NCBI GenBank assembly: GCA_022705265.1
Contig: JAKJEU010000003.1
Coordinates: 1 to 29,071 of the forward strand
DNA from: Pseudomonadota bacterium
Lineage (GTDB): Bacteria > Pseudomonadota > Alphaproteobacteria > JAKJEU01
Length of the DNA stretch: 29,071 bases
Reading direction: 5' to 3'
In this document: positions 23,240 through 29,071 of the stretch, in pieces
Layout: each line of letters opens with the position of its first letter
How positions within the stretch are numbered: position 1 is the stretch's first letter
Position numbers and translations under genes: made by a program
The notes under the pieces: model-generated
The model's database searches: none
What the model saw: only the letters and a program-made list of their open reading frames with translations
Told to the model about the DNA's origin: nothing

Positions 23240-25051
23240 ATGTCAAACGAAGGTTCTAATCAAAATAATCAAACAAGTCAAAATATATTAAGAGCAAAAA
23301 TCGAATTAAGCAAAGCTTTGGTAAGGGTTGCTCAAAATTTTAAAAAAGACGATATAACTGTTGTGATGCCTACTTATGTTCCTCAAAGAGGTGAAATTTT
23401 GGAAGAACTTACTGCTCATGGGGTAAAGGCTATAATATCTGGTGGTATAAAGGGTGCTAAATGCTTTAAATCCATCGAACAATATGGAATGAAAGAAGAT
23501 ACAGCAGCTCATGTGGACAAGTTTGATATAACAAAAGAAATTGTTGAAAATATCCCAGAAGAAAAATTAAAAAATAAAAAGGTTGCAATATTTTCTTATG
23601 TAAATTCCTTGGGCTGGGGAAAACATCTTGAAGATAGAAAATTAAATACCGAAGTTGTTGGAACTGTGGAACAAAATTTAAGAAGTTATTTCGAAGAAAA
23701 AGGAAATTTGTTGAAAATCTTGGACACAGCAGGATTAAGCGCTTATAAAATCCCAACTGAACATGTTAATGAAAAAACAAGCGATGAAAAATTAAAAGAA
23801 GTTTATAACAAAGTCAAAAACGAAGACGGCAGAGTTGTAGTTCAAGATTGTTGTTCAAAAGTTGCTAATGCTGGCGGTAAAGGTACTGTATTTATCAACA
23901 GCGAAAAAGAATTTATAAAAGCTGTAAGAGAATATGAAGGCGAAAGAAAAGTTGCAAGATTCGTAAAAGGTTTCGAAAGTAATTTATCCTTTTTTGCGGG
24001 CAATATGGTTCCAGAAGATAATAATAAATTAGGTGCGAAAAAAATCAATTTGGATGCTGATATGGACCAATTTAATCCAGACACTTTGGATAAAATCTTG
24101 GCAAAAGCTGAAAAAGAAGGCATCAACGAAAGTAATACTGTAACCGTTGTTGGTCGTGGTACTTTGAAAGCTGTGGGTGATGACCATTTAACAAATTGCG
24201 AAGCAAACGGCGTTGGTAATGATGTTGGTTTTGTTTACGATGACAAAATCAGAAATCAAATCAAAGAAGTTGGTCAAAAATTATCTGCTTTGATGGCAAG
24301 GGCTGGTAAAGTTGGTTTAGCAGGGGCTGATATGATAATTGACAAAGACGGCAAGGTTTGGATAAATGAAATCAATGACCGTCAACAAGGTCCAACCGCT
24401 CAAATGAGTAAAGATGCTGAAAATAATGGTATACCTTCTTTGGTTAAGGCTTCTTTGGTCGCTTCATACGGAGATTTCAAAGACGAACAAGTTCAAAATA
24501 CTTTCAAAGCATTGAAAAAAGAAAGCGAAAATATAAATGATGCTTATACAAAGGCAAGAGGCGAATTTTATTTGAAAGTTCAAGCAACTCATAAAGACAA
24601 AACTTTCGAAACAGTAACAAAAAATTTGGAACCTGGATATTATGATTTGGTAAAACAAGAAAACGGAGATTTCAAACTTGATTATGCTTCAAGAAGACCA
24701 GTAAATGATAAAGTTGAATATAAAACCGACCCAACAAAAGATGTCATGACTGTAAAATTAGAAGGTGGTGATTTCAAAAAAGGCGACCAAGTAAAAGGCG
24801 GTCAACAGTTGGTAAGGTTAACAGGTGTTGCGGATCCTAACAATCCTCCATTTGTTATCGAAAACGGTAAGACTGTGTTGAATAAATCATGGGAAAAAGC
24901 TGTTAAAGCTTGTTACGAACATATGTTTGACAAAGGATATATGGAAAAGAATCCATTGTTGCAAAAGAGAAGAGAAGAAAAAGCAATCGAAGATCAAAAG
25001 AAAAAGATTGTATTTTCGTTCAATCAAATGAAGGCAGCAAGAGATAGATAA
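23240..25051 (+). CDS. ATP-grasp ligase family protein, paralog 1
   Basis: This 603-residue protein has an N-terminal pre-ATP-grasp region with the motif MPTYVPQRGEILEEL (43-57) and SGGIKGAKCF, then an ATP-grasp core: YFEEKGNLLKILDTAG (150-165), the Gly loop AGGKGT (211-216) and the metal-binding strand WINEINDRQQG (374-384) after GLAGADMIID. A C-terminal beta-rich region (about 450-603) has no clear match. ATP-grasp enzymes join a carboxylate to an amine or thiol through an acyl phosphate. The substrate cannot be told; the divergent N-terminus and length of about 600 set it apart from D-Ala ligases, RimK and CarB. I chose ATG 23240 (AAGGG 8 bases before) over GTG 23231. It follows two leader/pseudoknot units. 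About 60% like paralog 2 by eye. Confidence 0.8.
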   Translation: MSNEGSNQNNQTSQNILRAKIELSKALVRVAQNFKKDDITVVMPTYVPQRGEILEELTAHGVKAIISGGIKGAKCFKSIEQYGMKEDTAAHVDKFDITKEIVENIPEEKLKNKKVAIFSYVNSLGWGKHLEDRKLNTEVVGTVEQNLRSYFEEKGNLLKILDTAGLSAYKIPTEHVNEKTSDEKLKEVYNKVKNEDGRVVVQDCCSKVANAGGKGTVFINSEKEFIKAVREYEGERKVARFVKGFESNLSFFAGNMVPEDNNKLGAKKINLDADMDQFNPDTLDKILAKAEKEGINESNTVTVVGRGTLKAVGDDHLTNCEANGVGNDVGFVYDDKIRNQIKEVGQKLSALMARAGKVGLAGADMIIDKDGKVWINEINDRQQGPTAQMSKDAENNGIPSLVKASLVASYGDFKDEQVQNTFKALKKESENINDAYTKARGEFYLKVQATHKDKTFETVTKNLEPGYYDLVKQENGDFKLDYASRRPVNDKVEYKTDPTKDVMTVKLEGGDFKKGDQVKGGQQLVRLTGVADPNNPPFVIENGKTVLNKSWEKAVKACYEHMFDKGYMEKNPLLQKRREEKAIEDQKKKIVFSFNQMKAARDR

Positions 25052-25070
25052 TCATAGTTTTAAAATTAAG

Positions 25071-25105
25071 TTGACAATAATGGAATAAATTGTCATCATT
25101 ATAAG
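25071..25105 (+). promoter_or_regulatory. TTGACA box and inverted repeat before leader ORF 3
   Basis: TTGACA (25071-25076) is overlapped by an inverted repeat TGACAAT (25072-25078) / ATTGTCA (25089-25095) with a 10-base loop, 20 bases after the stop of ATP-grasp gene 1. It could be an operator on the second unit's promoter, or a weak 3' hairpin of the first unit; no T run follows. Confidence 0.4.
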
Positions 25106-25129
25106 TGATAGTTTTGTTTAAAAGGAAAA

Positions 25130-25252
25130 GTGCATTATGAAAAAAACTGGTATCAGTTGTGTTTCTTTGAAGGTAGAGGATAAAACCTCTGACCTTCGTG
25201 CACTTTTCTTGCTTATTATGATGGGAATGATGAGTTGCCTTCTAAACGCTTA
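25130..25252 (+). CDS. Leader ORF 3: about 40 codons, start uncertain (possible one-base slip)
   Basis: The frame ending in MMGMMSCLLNA matches leader ORF 4 (MMSCLLNA) and is open from 25112, but its only upstream start is GTG 25130, too close to AAAGGA (25122-25126). The well-placed ATG 25137 is in another frame and stops after 10 codons (MKKLVSVVFL, TGA at 25167). The ATG is followed by six A; seven would join it to the long frame as MKKTGISC, like the MK starts of ORFs 1, 2 and 4. The ribosome-binding site (25123-25135) pairs with 25197-25209 over 13 positions (two G-U), abutting a hairpin with an 11-base-pair stem (25168-25178/25185-25196, one bulge). Confidence 0.45.
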
Positions 25253-25296
25253 GGTTTAGTGGTAACGGCGTTTAGAAGGATAAAATTAAAGGTTAC
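25237..25296 (+). promoter_or_regulatory. Putative H-type pseudoknot 3
   Basis: Arm A (25237-25248, CCTTCTAAACGC) pairs perfectly over 12 bases with A' (25267-25278, GCGTTTAGAAGG). Arm B (25260-25265, GGTAAC) pairs with B' (25291-25296, GTTACT, one G-U). One base separates B and A'; loop 3 is the A-rich ATAAAATTAAAG. The stop codon of leader ORF 3 is in loop 1. Stem B is short here. Confidence 0.65.
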
Positions 25297-25344
25297 TTTA
25301 AAATAAAGTATTAATTTTAACTTTCATCATGATAAGAAAACAAA

Positions 25345-25470
25345 ATGAAAAATAATCAGAAAAAAGAAAATAACAATTTATGTAATGTGTGTGAAGTCAT
25401 TGTAACTTCATGCGATGTTTTATGCCAAATTAATTCAGGTCTTATGATGAGTTGCCTTCTGAACGCTTAA
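25345..25470 (+). CDS. Leader ORF 4: 41-residue Cys-rich peptide
   Basis: This ORF has 41 codons and ends in MMSCLLNA like leader ORF 3. It has five Cys (13, 16, 23, 27, 37), with a CxxC at 13-16, and lacks the long hydrophobic run of ORFs 1 and 2. The ribosome-binding site is weak (GATAAG). Within it a hairpin (25389-25397/25405-25413, 9 pairs, two G-U) is present; TCATCATGA (25324-25332) upstream of the start can pair with TTATGATGA (25442-25450). The last codons are arm A of pseudoknot 4. ATP-grasp gene 2 follows. Confidence 0.6.
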   Translation: MKNNQKKENNNLCNVCEVIVTSCDVLCQINSGLMMSCLLNA

Positions 25471-25517
25471 TGTTCAAGGTAACAGCGTTTAGAAGGATAA
25501 AAATTTAAGGTTACTTT
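25455..25517 (+). promoter_or_regulatory. Putative H-type pseudoknot 4
   Basis: Arm A (25455-25466, CCTTCTGAACGC) pairs with A' (25485-25496, GCGTTTAGAAGG) over 12 positions with one G-U. Arm B (25476-25483, AAGGTAAC) pairs with B' (25510-25517, GTTACTTT) over 8 with one G-U. One base joins B to A'; loop 1 has 9 bases and loop 3 is A/T-rich (13 bases-ish). ATP-grasp gene 2 starts 46 bases after B'. Confidence 0.7.
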
Positions 25518-25563
25518 AAAAACTTATATTTTTAAAACTTTTTCATCAATAGGACATACGAAA

Positions 25564-27336
25564 ATGAATGATATCAATCAAGACAAATTTAACAACAAAA
25601 AGCTTGCTTTGGAAGTTAACCGAGCATTATCACGAGTTGCACAAGATTTAAAATCAAAAAATATCCCTGTAATTATGCCAACTTATGCTCCACAAAGGGG
25701 CGACATTTTAACCGAACTTGCAAACAAGGGGGTGGATACTTTGATTGCTGGTGGCGTTAAGGGGGCAAAATGTTTCAAAGACATTCCTCAATATGGAATT
25801 GACGAAGATACCGCTCCATATATTGGCGTTTTCCCAAGCAAAGTTACCGAAAAAATTGTTAACGCTATCCCAGAAAACAAAATAAAAGACCGCGAAGTTG
25901 TGGTGTTTTCTTATATTAATTCTTTGGGCTGGGGCGAAGAGATAAAAAAAAGAAATCTTAATACCAAAATTGTTGGAACTGTGGAACAAAGTTTAAGAAA
26001 ATATTTCGAGGAAAAAGGCAACTTAATCAAAATTCTTGATACCGCTGGTTTAGAAGATTACAAAATCCCAACAAAGCATATTGATGACAATGTTAGAGAC
26101 GAAGATTTAAAGAAAATTTATAAAGAACTTAAATCAAAAGACGGCAAAGTCGTTATTCAAGGTTGTCGTTCAAAAATCGGAAGTGGTGGCGGAAAAGGAA
26201 CTCAATTTGCAAGTAGTGAAGAAGAATTTTTGAAAATTGTCAAAGATTTAGAAGGCGAAAAAAAGGTCGTAAAATTCATCAAAGGAGTTGAAAGTAACTT
26301 ATCCTTTTTTGCTGGAAATACTGTTGCTTCAAACGATTCTTATGGTGCAAAGAAAACCAACCTTGAAGGGCTTGACCCATTTGATACCAAGACTTTGGAT
26401 AAATTATTAGAAAAAACCAAACAAGGTGGCGTTAACGAAGAAAATATCGTAACCGTTGTGGGTCGTGGTACTTTGAAAGCTGTGGGTGATGAAAATTTAA
26501 CCAGCAACGAAGCAAACGGAGTCGGTAACGATATCGGTTATGTGTTTGAAGAAAAGATAAGAAACCAAATCAAAGAAGTTGGTCAAAAATTGTCAAAAAT
26601 TATGGCTTTATCGGGCAAAGTGGGTTTGGCTGGGGCTGATTTAATCATTGATGAAAGTGGCAAAGTTTACATCAACGAAATTAACGACCGTCAACAAGGA
26701 CCTACTTCACAAATGAGCATTGATGCTGAAAATAACGGCATTCCTTCTATTTCAAAAATATCTTTGGTAAGTTCATATGCGAATTTTAACGATAAGCATG
26801 TAAAAGATTTGTTTAATGGACTTAAAAAACATTCTGAAAGCATTAATGAAGCTTATACCACTTCAAGAGGCGAATTTTATTTAAAAGTAAATTCAACTCA
26901 TGATAAAGGTTTAAGAACTGTAAGCCATAATGTAGTTTCAGGATATTACGATTTGATAAAAGACGAAAAAGGCAATTTTAAATTTGACCCAAGTTCAAGA
27001 AAAGACAAAGCCGAATACAAAACCGACACAACAAAAGATGTTATTACTATCAAAATCGAAGGTGCGGATTTGAAAAAAGGTGATGAATTGAAATCAGGTT
27101 CTCAATTATTCAGAATTACTGGGCAAACTGATGCTAAAACTCCTCCTTTTATTATAAAAGAAGGTAGAACTGTGTTAAATAATGATTGGAAAAAAGTCGT
27201 GTATGCGGTTTATTCTCATGTGTTTTACGAAGGTTACACAAAAGAAAATCCTTTACTTAATAAAAAGAATAAAGAAAAAGAGTTAAAAACTAATTCGGCT
27301 TTGTTATACTATGTAAAAAATCAAAGACAAGTATAG
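25564..27336 (+). CDS. ATP-grasp ligase family protein, paralog 2
   Basis: This 590-residue protein is colinear with paralog 1: MPTYAPQRGDILTEL near the N-terminus, YFEEKGNLIKILDTAG, the Gly loop GGGKGT, and INEINDRQQGPTSQM after GLAGADLIID, then the same C-terminal beta-rich region. Long stretches of DNA are nearly identical to paralog 1 (for instance around 26449-26492 against 24139-24182), a sign of recent duplication or gene conversion. Where paralog 1 has QDCCSK, this has QGCRSK, so the Cys pair is not catalytic. The ATG has AGGA 9 bases upstream. A deacylase gene follows after 20 bases in the same transcript, unlike paralog 1, so this unit may make and break the same bond. Confidence 0.8.
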   Translation: MNDINQDKFNNKKLALEVNRALSRVAQDLKSKNIPVIMPTYAPQRGDILTELANKGVDTLIAGGVKGAKCFKDIPQYGIDEDTAPYIGVFPSKVTEKIVNAIPENKIKDREVVVFSYINSLGWGEEIKKRNLNTKIVGTVEQSLRKYFEEKGNLIKILDTAGLEDYKIPTKHIDDNVRDEDLKKIYKELKSKDGKVVIQGCRSKIGSGGGKGTQFASSEEEFLKIVKDLEGEKKVVKFIKGVESNLSFFAGNTVASNDSYGAKKTNLEGLDPFDTKTLDKLLEKTKQGGVNEENIVTVVGRGTLKAVGDENLTSNEANGVGNDIGYVFEEKIRNQIKEVGQKLSKIMALSGKVGLAGADLIIDESGKVYINEINDRQQGPTSQMSIDAENNGIPSISKISLVSSYANFNDKHVKDLFNGLKKHSESINEAYTTSRGEFYLKVNSTHDKGLRTVSHNVVSGYYDLIKDEKGNFKFDPSSRKDKAEYKTDTTKDVITIKIEGADLKKGDELKSGSQLFRITGQTDAKTPPFIIKEGRTVLNNDWKKVVYAVYSHVFYEGYTKENPLLNKKNKEKELKTNSALLYYVKNQRQV

Positions 27337-27356
27337 GTATATAAAAGGAAATAGAA

Positions 27357-28301
27357 ATGAAAATTGAAAAAAGTCTTTTAAATATAGGCACCTCTCCAAT
27401 GGGTACAAGCCTTGATGTCATTAAATACGAAATTGACAGCGAAGTAGAGGGCAAAACCGTTTATCTTCAAAGCGGTATTCATGGTGGAGAAATTACACAA
27501 TGGATTTTGCACGAGCTTTTTAATTATTTAAAAGACAATCTTAAACAAGGAAAAGTCGTGGTTGTTCCTTGTGCTAATCCTGTGTCTTGGACGCAAAGGG
27601 CTTATTTTTCAACTAATGGCAAGTTTGATTTTTACATGGGCAAAGATTGGAATCGTAATTTTCCAGGTAAGGAAGATGGAACTTTGGGGGAAAGAATTGC
27701 TAATATCTTGATTTGTGAGGCTAAAAAGGCGGATTTTTCAATTGATTTGCATACTTCAAGACAAAGTATTCCTTTTACAATTTTTTCAAAAGACGATTAT
27801 ATCCCTTTTTTGAAAATCATGGGAATCGAACATAACCAATTTATCGATATGGGAGCAAGCCCAAGTTATAAGAATACTTTAAACTCTAATCTCGACGGTT
27901 TAGGGGTTGATAACATTTGTATCGAATGCGGAAGCCATGATGCATACGAACCAAAAAATGTAAGTGATATTTTACTTGGAATTAAAAGATTGTTAAAAAG
28001 TTTTGATATGATTAAAGGAGGCGATTTTGATGAAAACTCCTCAAAAATCAAGATTTTCAGAAAAGGCGTAACATACAAAGCAAACAAAGGTTGTTTAATC
28101 CGCCTTGCAAAAGAGTTGGGTGAACAAGTCAAAAGCGGTGACGATTTATATTATTATTACGATAATAACGACCTTGGAAACATTGTTGCTCATAAATCCG
28201 AGCATGAGGGAATTTTGTTTAAGGTATCTCCAACTCATATTTATTGGTCGGGGGACGATGTTTTACAACTTCTTTTAAATGATGGTGTTGAAGAAGTTTA
28301 A
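27357..28301 (+). CDS. Zinc deacylase, aspartoacylase/succinylglutamate desuccinylase-like (M14 fold)
   Basis: This 314-residue protein has the zinc site of the family: His42 and Glu45 in SGIHGGE, and His132 in SIDLHTSR. The substrate-binding motif DWNRNFPG (97-104) and the catalytic Glu190 in CIECGSHDA are also present. The last 80 residues form the small beta domain (KGCLIRLAKELGEQVKSGD). Such enzymes hydrolyse an N-acyl amide such as succinylglutamate or N-acetylaspartate, or trim amide-linked amino acids. It lies 20 bases after ATP-grasp gene 2 with AAAGGAAA before the ATG, so the two are cotranscribed. ATP-grasp ligases paired with this hydrolase type are known in other amide-forming clusters, which suggests a cycle or maturation step here. 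No arginine-degradation genes are near. Confidence 0.85.
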   Translation: MKIEKSLLNIGTSPMGTSLDVIKYEIDSEVEGKTVYLQSGIHGGEITQWILHELFNYLKDNLKQGKVVVVPCANPVSWTQRAYFSTNGKFDFYMGKDWNRNFPGKEDGTLGERIANILICEAKKADFSIDLHTSRQSIPFTIFSKDDYIPFLKIMGIEHNQFIDMGASPSYKNTLNSNLDGLGVDNICIECGSHDAYEPKNVSDILLGIKRLLKSFDMIKGGDFDENSSKIKIFRKGVTYKANKGCLIRLAKELGEQVKSGDDLYYYYDNNDLGNIVAHKSEHEGILFKVSPTHIYWSGDDVLQLLLNDGVEEV

Positions 28302-28309
28302 AAATAATA

Positions 28310-28343
28310 TTGACAAAAAATATGATTTTATGAAACAATCATA
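28310..28343 (+). promoter_or_regulatory. TTGACA box and inverted repeat before leader ORF 5
   Basis: TTGACA (28310-28315) begins 9 bases after the deacylase stop. TATGATT (28321-28327) and AATCATA (28337-28343) form an inverted repeat just behind it. A promoter with an operator for the third unit is possible; no -10 at the usual distance. Confidence 0.35.
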
Positions 28344-28374
28344 ATATTAAAGTTTATAAAAGAAGGCATTAACA

Positions 28375-28527
28375 ATGAACAATCAAAATACAAATTTAAG
28401 TATTTTAAAAATGGGGGATAACAAATCTCTCTGTTCATCTATGCCTTCTTTTAACATTAGCTGGCAAGCTTCATGGATTAGCCTTCTATGGCGTTCGTGT
28501 AAGGAAGCTTGCGCTATGAAGGTTTGA
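28375..28527 (+). CDS. Leader ORF 5: 50-residue peptide running through the pseudoknot
   Basis: This ORF has 50 codons with a strong AAGAAGG ribosome-binding site. It contains three Trp (SWQASWISLLW) and three Cys. The SLL segment sits where ORFs 1-4 have S.LL, but this ORF does not stop in loop 1: it reads on through arms B and A' (SCKEACAMKV) and stops just after. Its ribosome-binding site (28357-28369) is perfectly complementary over 13 bases to 28441-28453 inside the ORF, which would block initiation until opened. A small hairpin (28385-28391/28400-28406) lies in between. Confidence 0.6.
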   Translation: MNNQNTNLSILKMGDNKSLCSSMPSFNISWQASWISLLWRSCKEACAMKV

Positions 28528-28550
28528 AAATATAAATAAATTAAGCTTCC
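28482..28550 (+). promoter_or_regulatory. Putative H-type pseudoknot 5, with B' also complementary to the next ribosome-binding site
   Basis: Arm A (28482-28493, CCTTCTATGGCG, one bulged T) pairs with A' (28512-28522, CGCTATGAAGG). Arm B (28503-28510, GGAAGCTT) pairs perfectly with B' (28543-28550, AAGCTTCC). One base separates B and A'; loop 3 is 20 bases, A-rich. B' can instead pair with GGAAGCT (28579-28585), which contains the ribosome-binding site of ATP-grasp gene 3. So B and that site compete for the same strand. Confidence 0.7.
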
Positions 28551-28589
28551 GAAAATAATAATCGTATATGTGTTTTAAGGAAGCTAGCA

Positions 28590-29071
28590 ATGAATTTCAA
28601 ATCTTCAATCTTACTCAATCAAGCGTTTTACAGAATGTCTGAAAATTTTAAAAAAGACAATGTAACCGTAATCATGCCAACTTATGCTCCTCAAAGGGGT
28701 GAAATTATAAACGACCTTGCTTTAAAAGGTGTTGATACTTTAATCGTTGGTGGTCAAAAGGGCGAAAAATGCTTTAAAAATGTTCCTCAAATTGGTATCG
28801 AAGGTGGCACTTTGCAATATGGTGGTGTTTTTCCTGATGAAATGACTAAGAAAATTGTCGATACTATCCCAGAAGAAAAAATCAAAGATAAAAAGGTGGC
28901 TATATTTTTATATACAAGCTCTTTGAATTGGGAGGGACACTTGGAAAATCGCGATTTGAATACAAAAATCGTGGCTTCTGTGGAACAAAATTTAAGAAGT
29001 TATTTCGAGGAAAAAGGCAATCTTTTAAAAATTTTGGATACTGCGGGTTTAAGCCAATATAAAATCCCAAC
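28590..29071 (+). CDS. ATP-grasp ligase family protein, paralog 3 (partial, runs off the window)
   Basis: The first 160 codons are present. MPTYAPQRGEIINDL, LIVGGQKGEKCF and YFEEKGNLLKILDTAG match paralogs 1 and 2 at the same positions; the Gly loop and metal site lie beyond the end. ATG 28590 has AAGGAAG 6 bases upstream. It lacks the extra N-terminal 15-20 polar residues of paralog 1. Where the others have SLGWG, this has SLNWEG. The DNA from about 28978 to 29040 is almost the same as in paralog 1 (23663-23725). Controlled, as I read it, by leader ORF 5 and pseudoknot 5. Confidence 0.85.
   Translation, partial: MNFKSSILLNQAFYRMSENFKKDNVTVIMPTYAPQRGEIINDLALKGVDTLIVGGQKGEKCFKNVPQIGIEGGTLQYGGVFPDEMTKKIVDTIPEEKIKDKKVAIFLYTSSLNWEGHLENRDLNTKIVASVEQNLRSYFEEKGNLLKILDTAGLSQYKIP

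Noticed and set aside
23105..28522. Repeated CCTTCTAA...TTAGAAGG arms as a CRISPR array or insertion-sequence ends
   Set aside because: Spacing is irregular, the units lie at fixed places before genes, the arms covary instead of being identical, and there is no transposase or cas gene in the window.
22727..28527. Leader peptides as graspetide (ATP-grasp RiPP) precursors
   Set aside because: They have no conserved Thr/Ser/Lys plus Glu/Asp core, and the enzymes are about twice the usual graspetide ligase length with a different N-terminus. Not fully excluded, since the peptides do differ between units.
22846..28550. The pseudoknots as preQ1 or SAM-II riboswitches, which are also H-type
   Set aside because: Their stems are longer, sit at the end of a translated ORF, and lack the conserved core sequences of those riboswitches. 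The AAACTAA word in loop 3 of copies 1 and 2 resembles the preQ1-I tail only by A-richness.
22845..28550. Trp-operon-like transcription attenuation
   Set aside because: None of the B/B' hairpins is followed by a proper T run, and there is no run of a single amino acid's codons in the leaders (ORF 5 has three Trp but spread out).

Overview
The window is AT-rich, almost fully coding DNA from a Gram-negative bacterium. The outer-membrane logic (RND pump, AsmA-like protein, Sec-exported periplasmic proteins), the TTG-started CTP synthase and the small compact operons point to a host-associated proteobacterium, possibly an uncultured AT-rich alphaproteobacterium. That placement is inference, because no rRNA is present.

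Layout. 1-1226: 3' end of an RND efflux pump gene and a DUF486 membrane protein. 1288-1377: tRNA-Ser(GGA), followed by degenerate copies of its own 3' end and a bidirectional terminator. 1606-4571: AsmA-like protein, a CPBP protease-MarR operon, a CYTH protein and a small membrane protein. 4576-7849: an Uup-type ABC-F ATPase behind a two-gene unit with an HExxH metallopeptidase. 7971-9612: YjbR protein and a MATE transporter broken by a one-base frameshift. 9663-14522: DEMD-box RNA helicase, YjbQ, a small membrane protein, pyrG and a small secreted protein. 14542-18138: a 1198-residue protein joining an M48-like protease domain to a kinase-like domain. 18287-22538: acidic secreted protein, dapF-dapL, a SUKH-like protein, and a luxS-ybaK pair.

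The most unusual part is 22640-29071. Three paralogous genes for a roughly 600-residue ATP-grasp ligase (the third runs off the window) are each preceded by one or two short leader ORFs of about 40-50 codons, five in total. At the 3' end of every leader ORF lies an interleaved pair of complementary segments in the order A-B-A'-B', the topology of an H-type pseudoknot with a 0-1 nt junction and an A-rich third loop. The stems differ between copies but keep pairing, with compensatory changes. In several copies a second structure near the leader start covers its ribosome-binding site. A zinc-dependent deacylase of the aspartoacylase/succinylglutamate desuccinylase type follows the second ligase in the same operon. 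I read this as a duplicated family of amide/peptide-forming enzymes, each under its own translated-leader RNA switch, with a hydrolase to reverse or process the product. The enzyme substrate, the trigger of the switch and the role of the peptides cannot be told from sequence.
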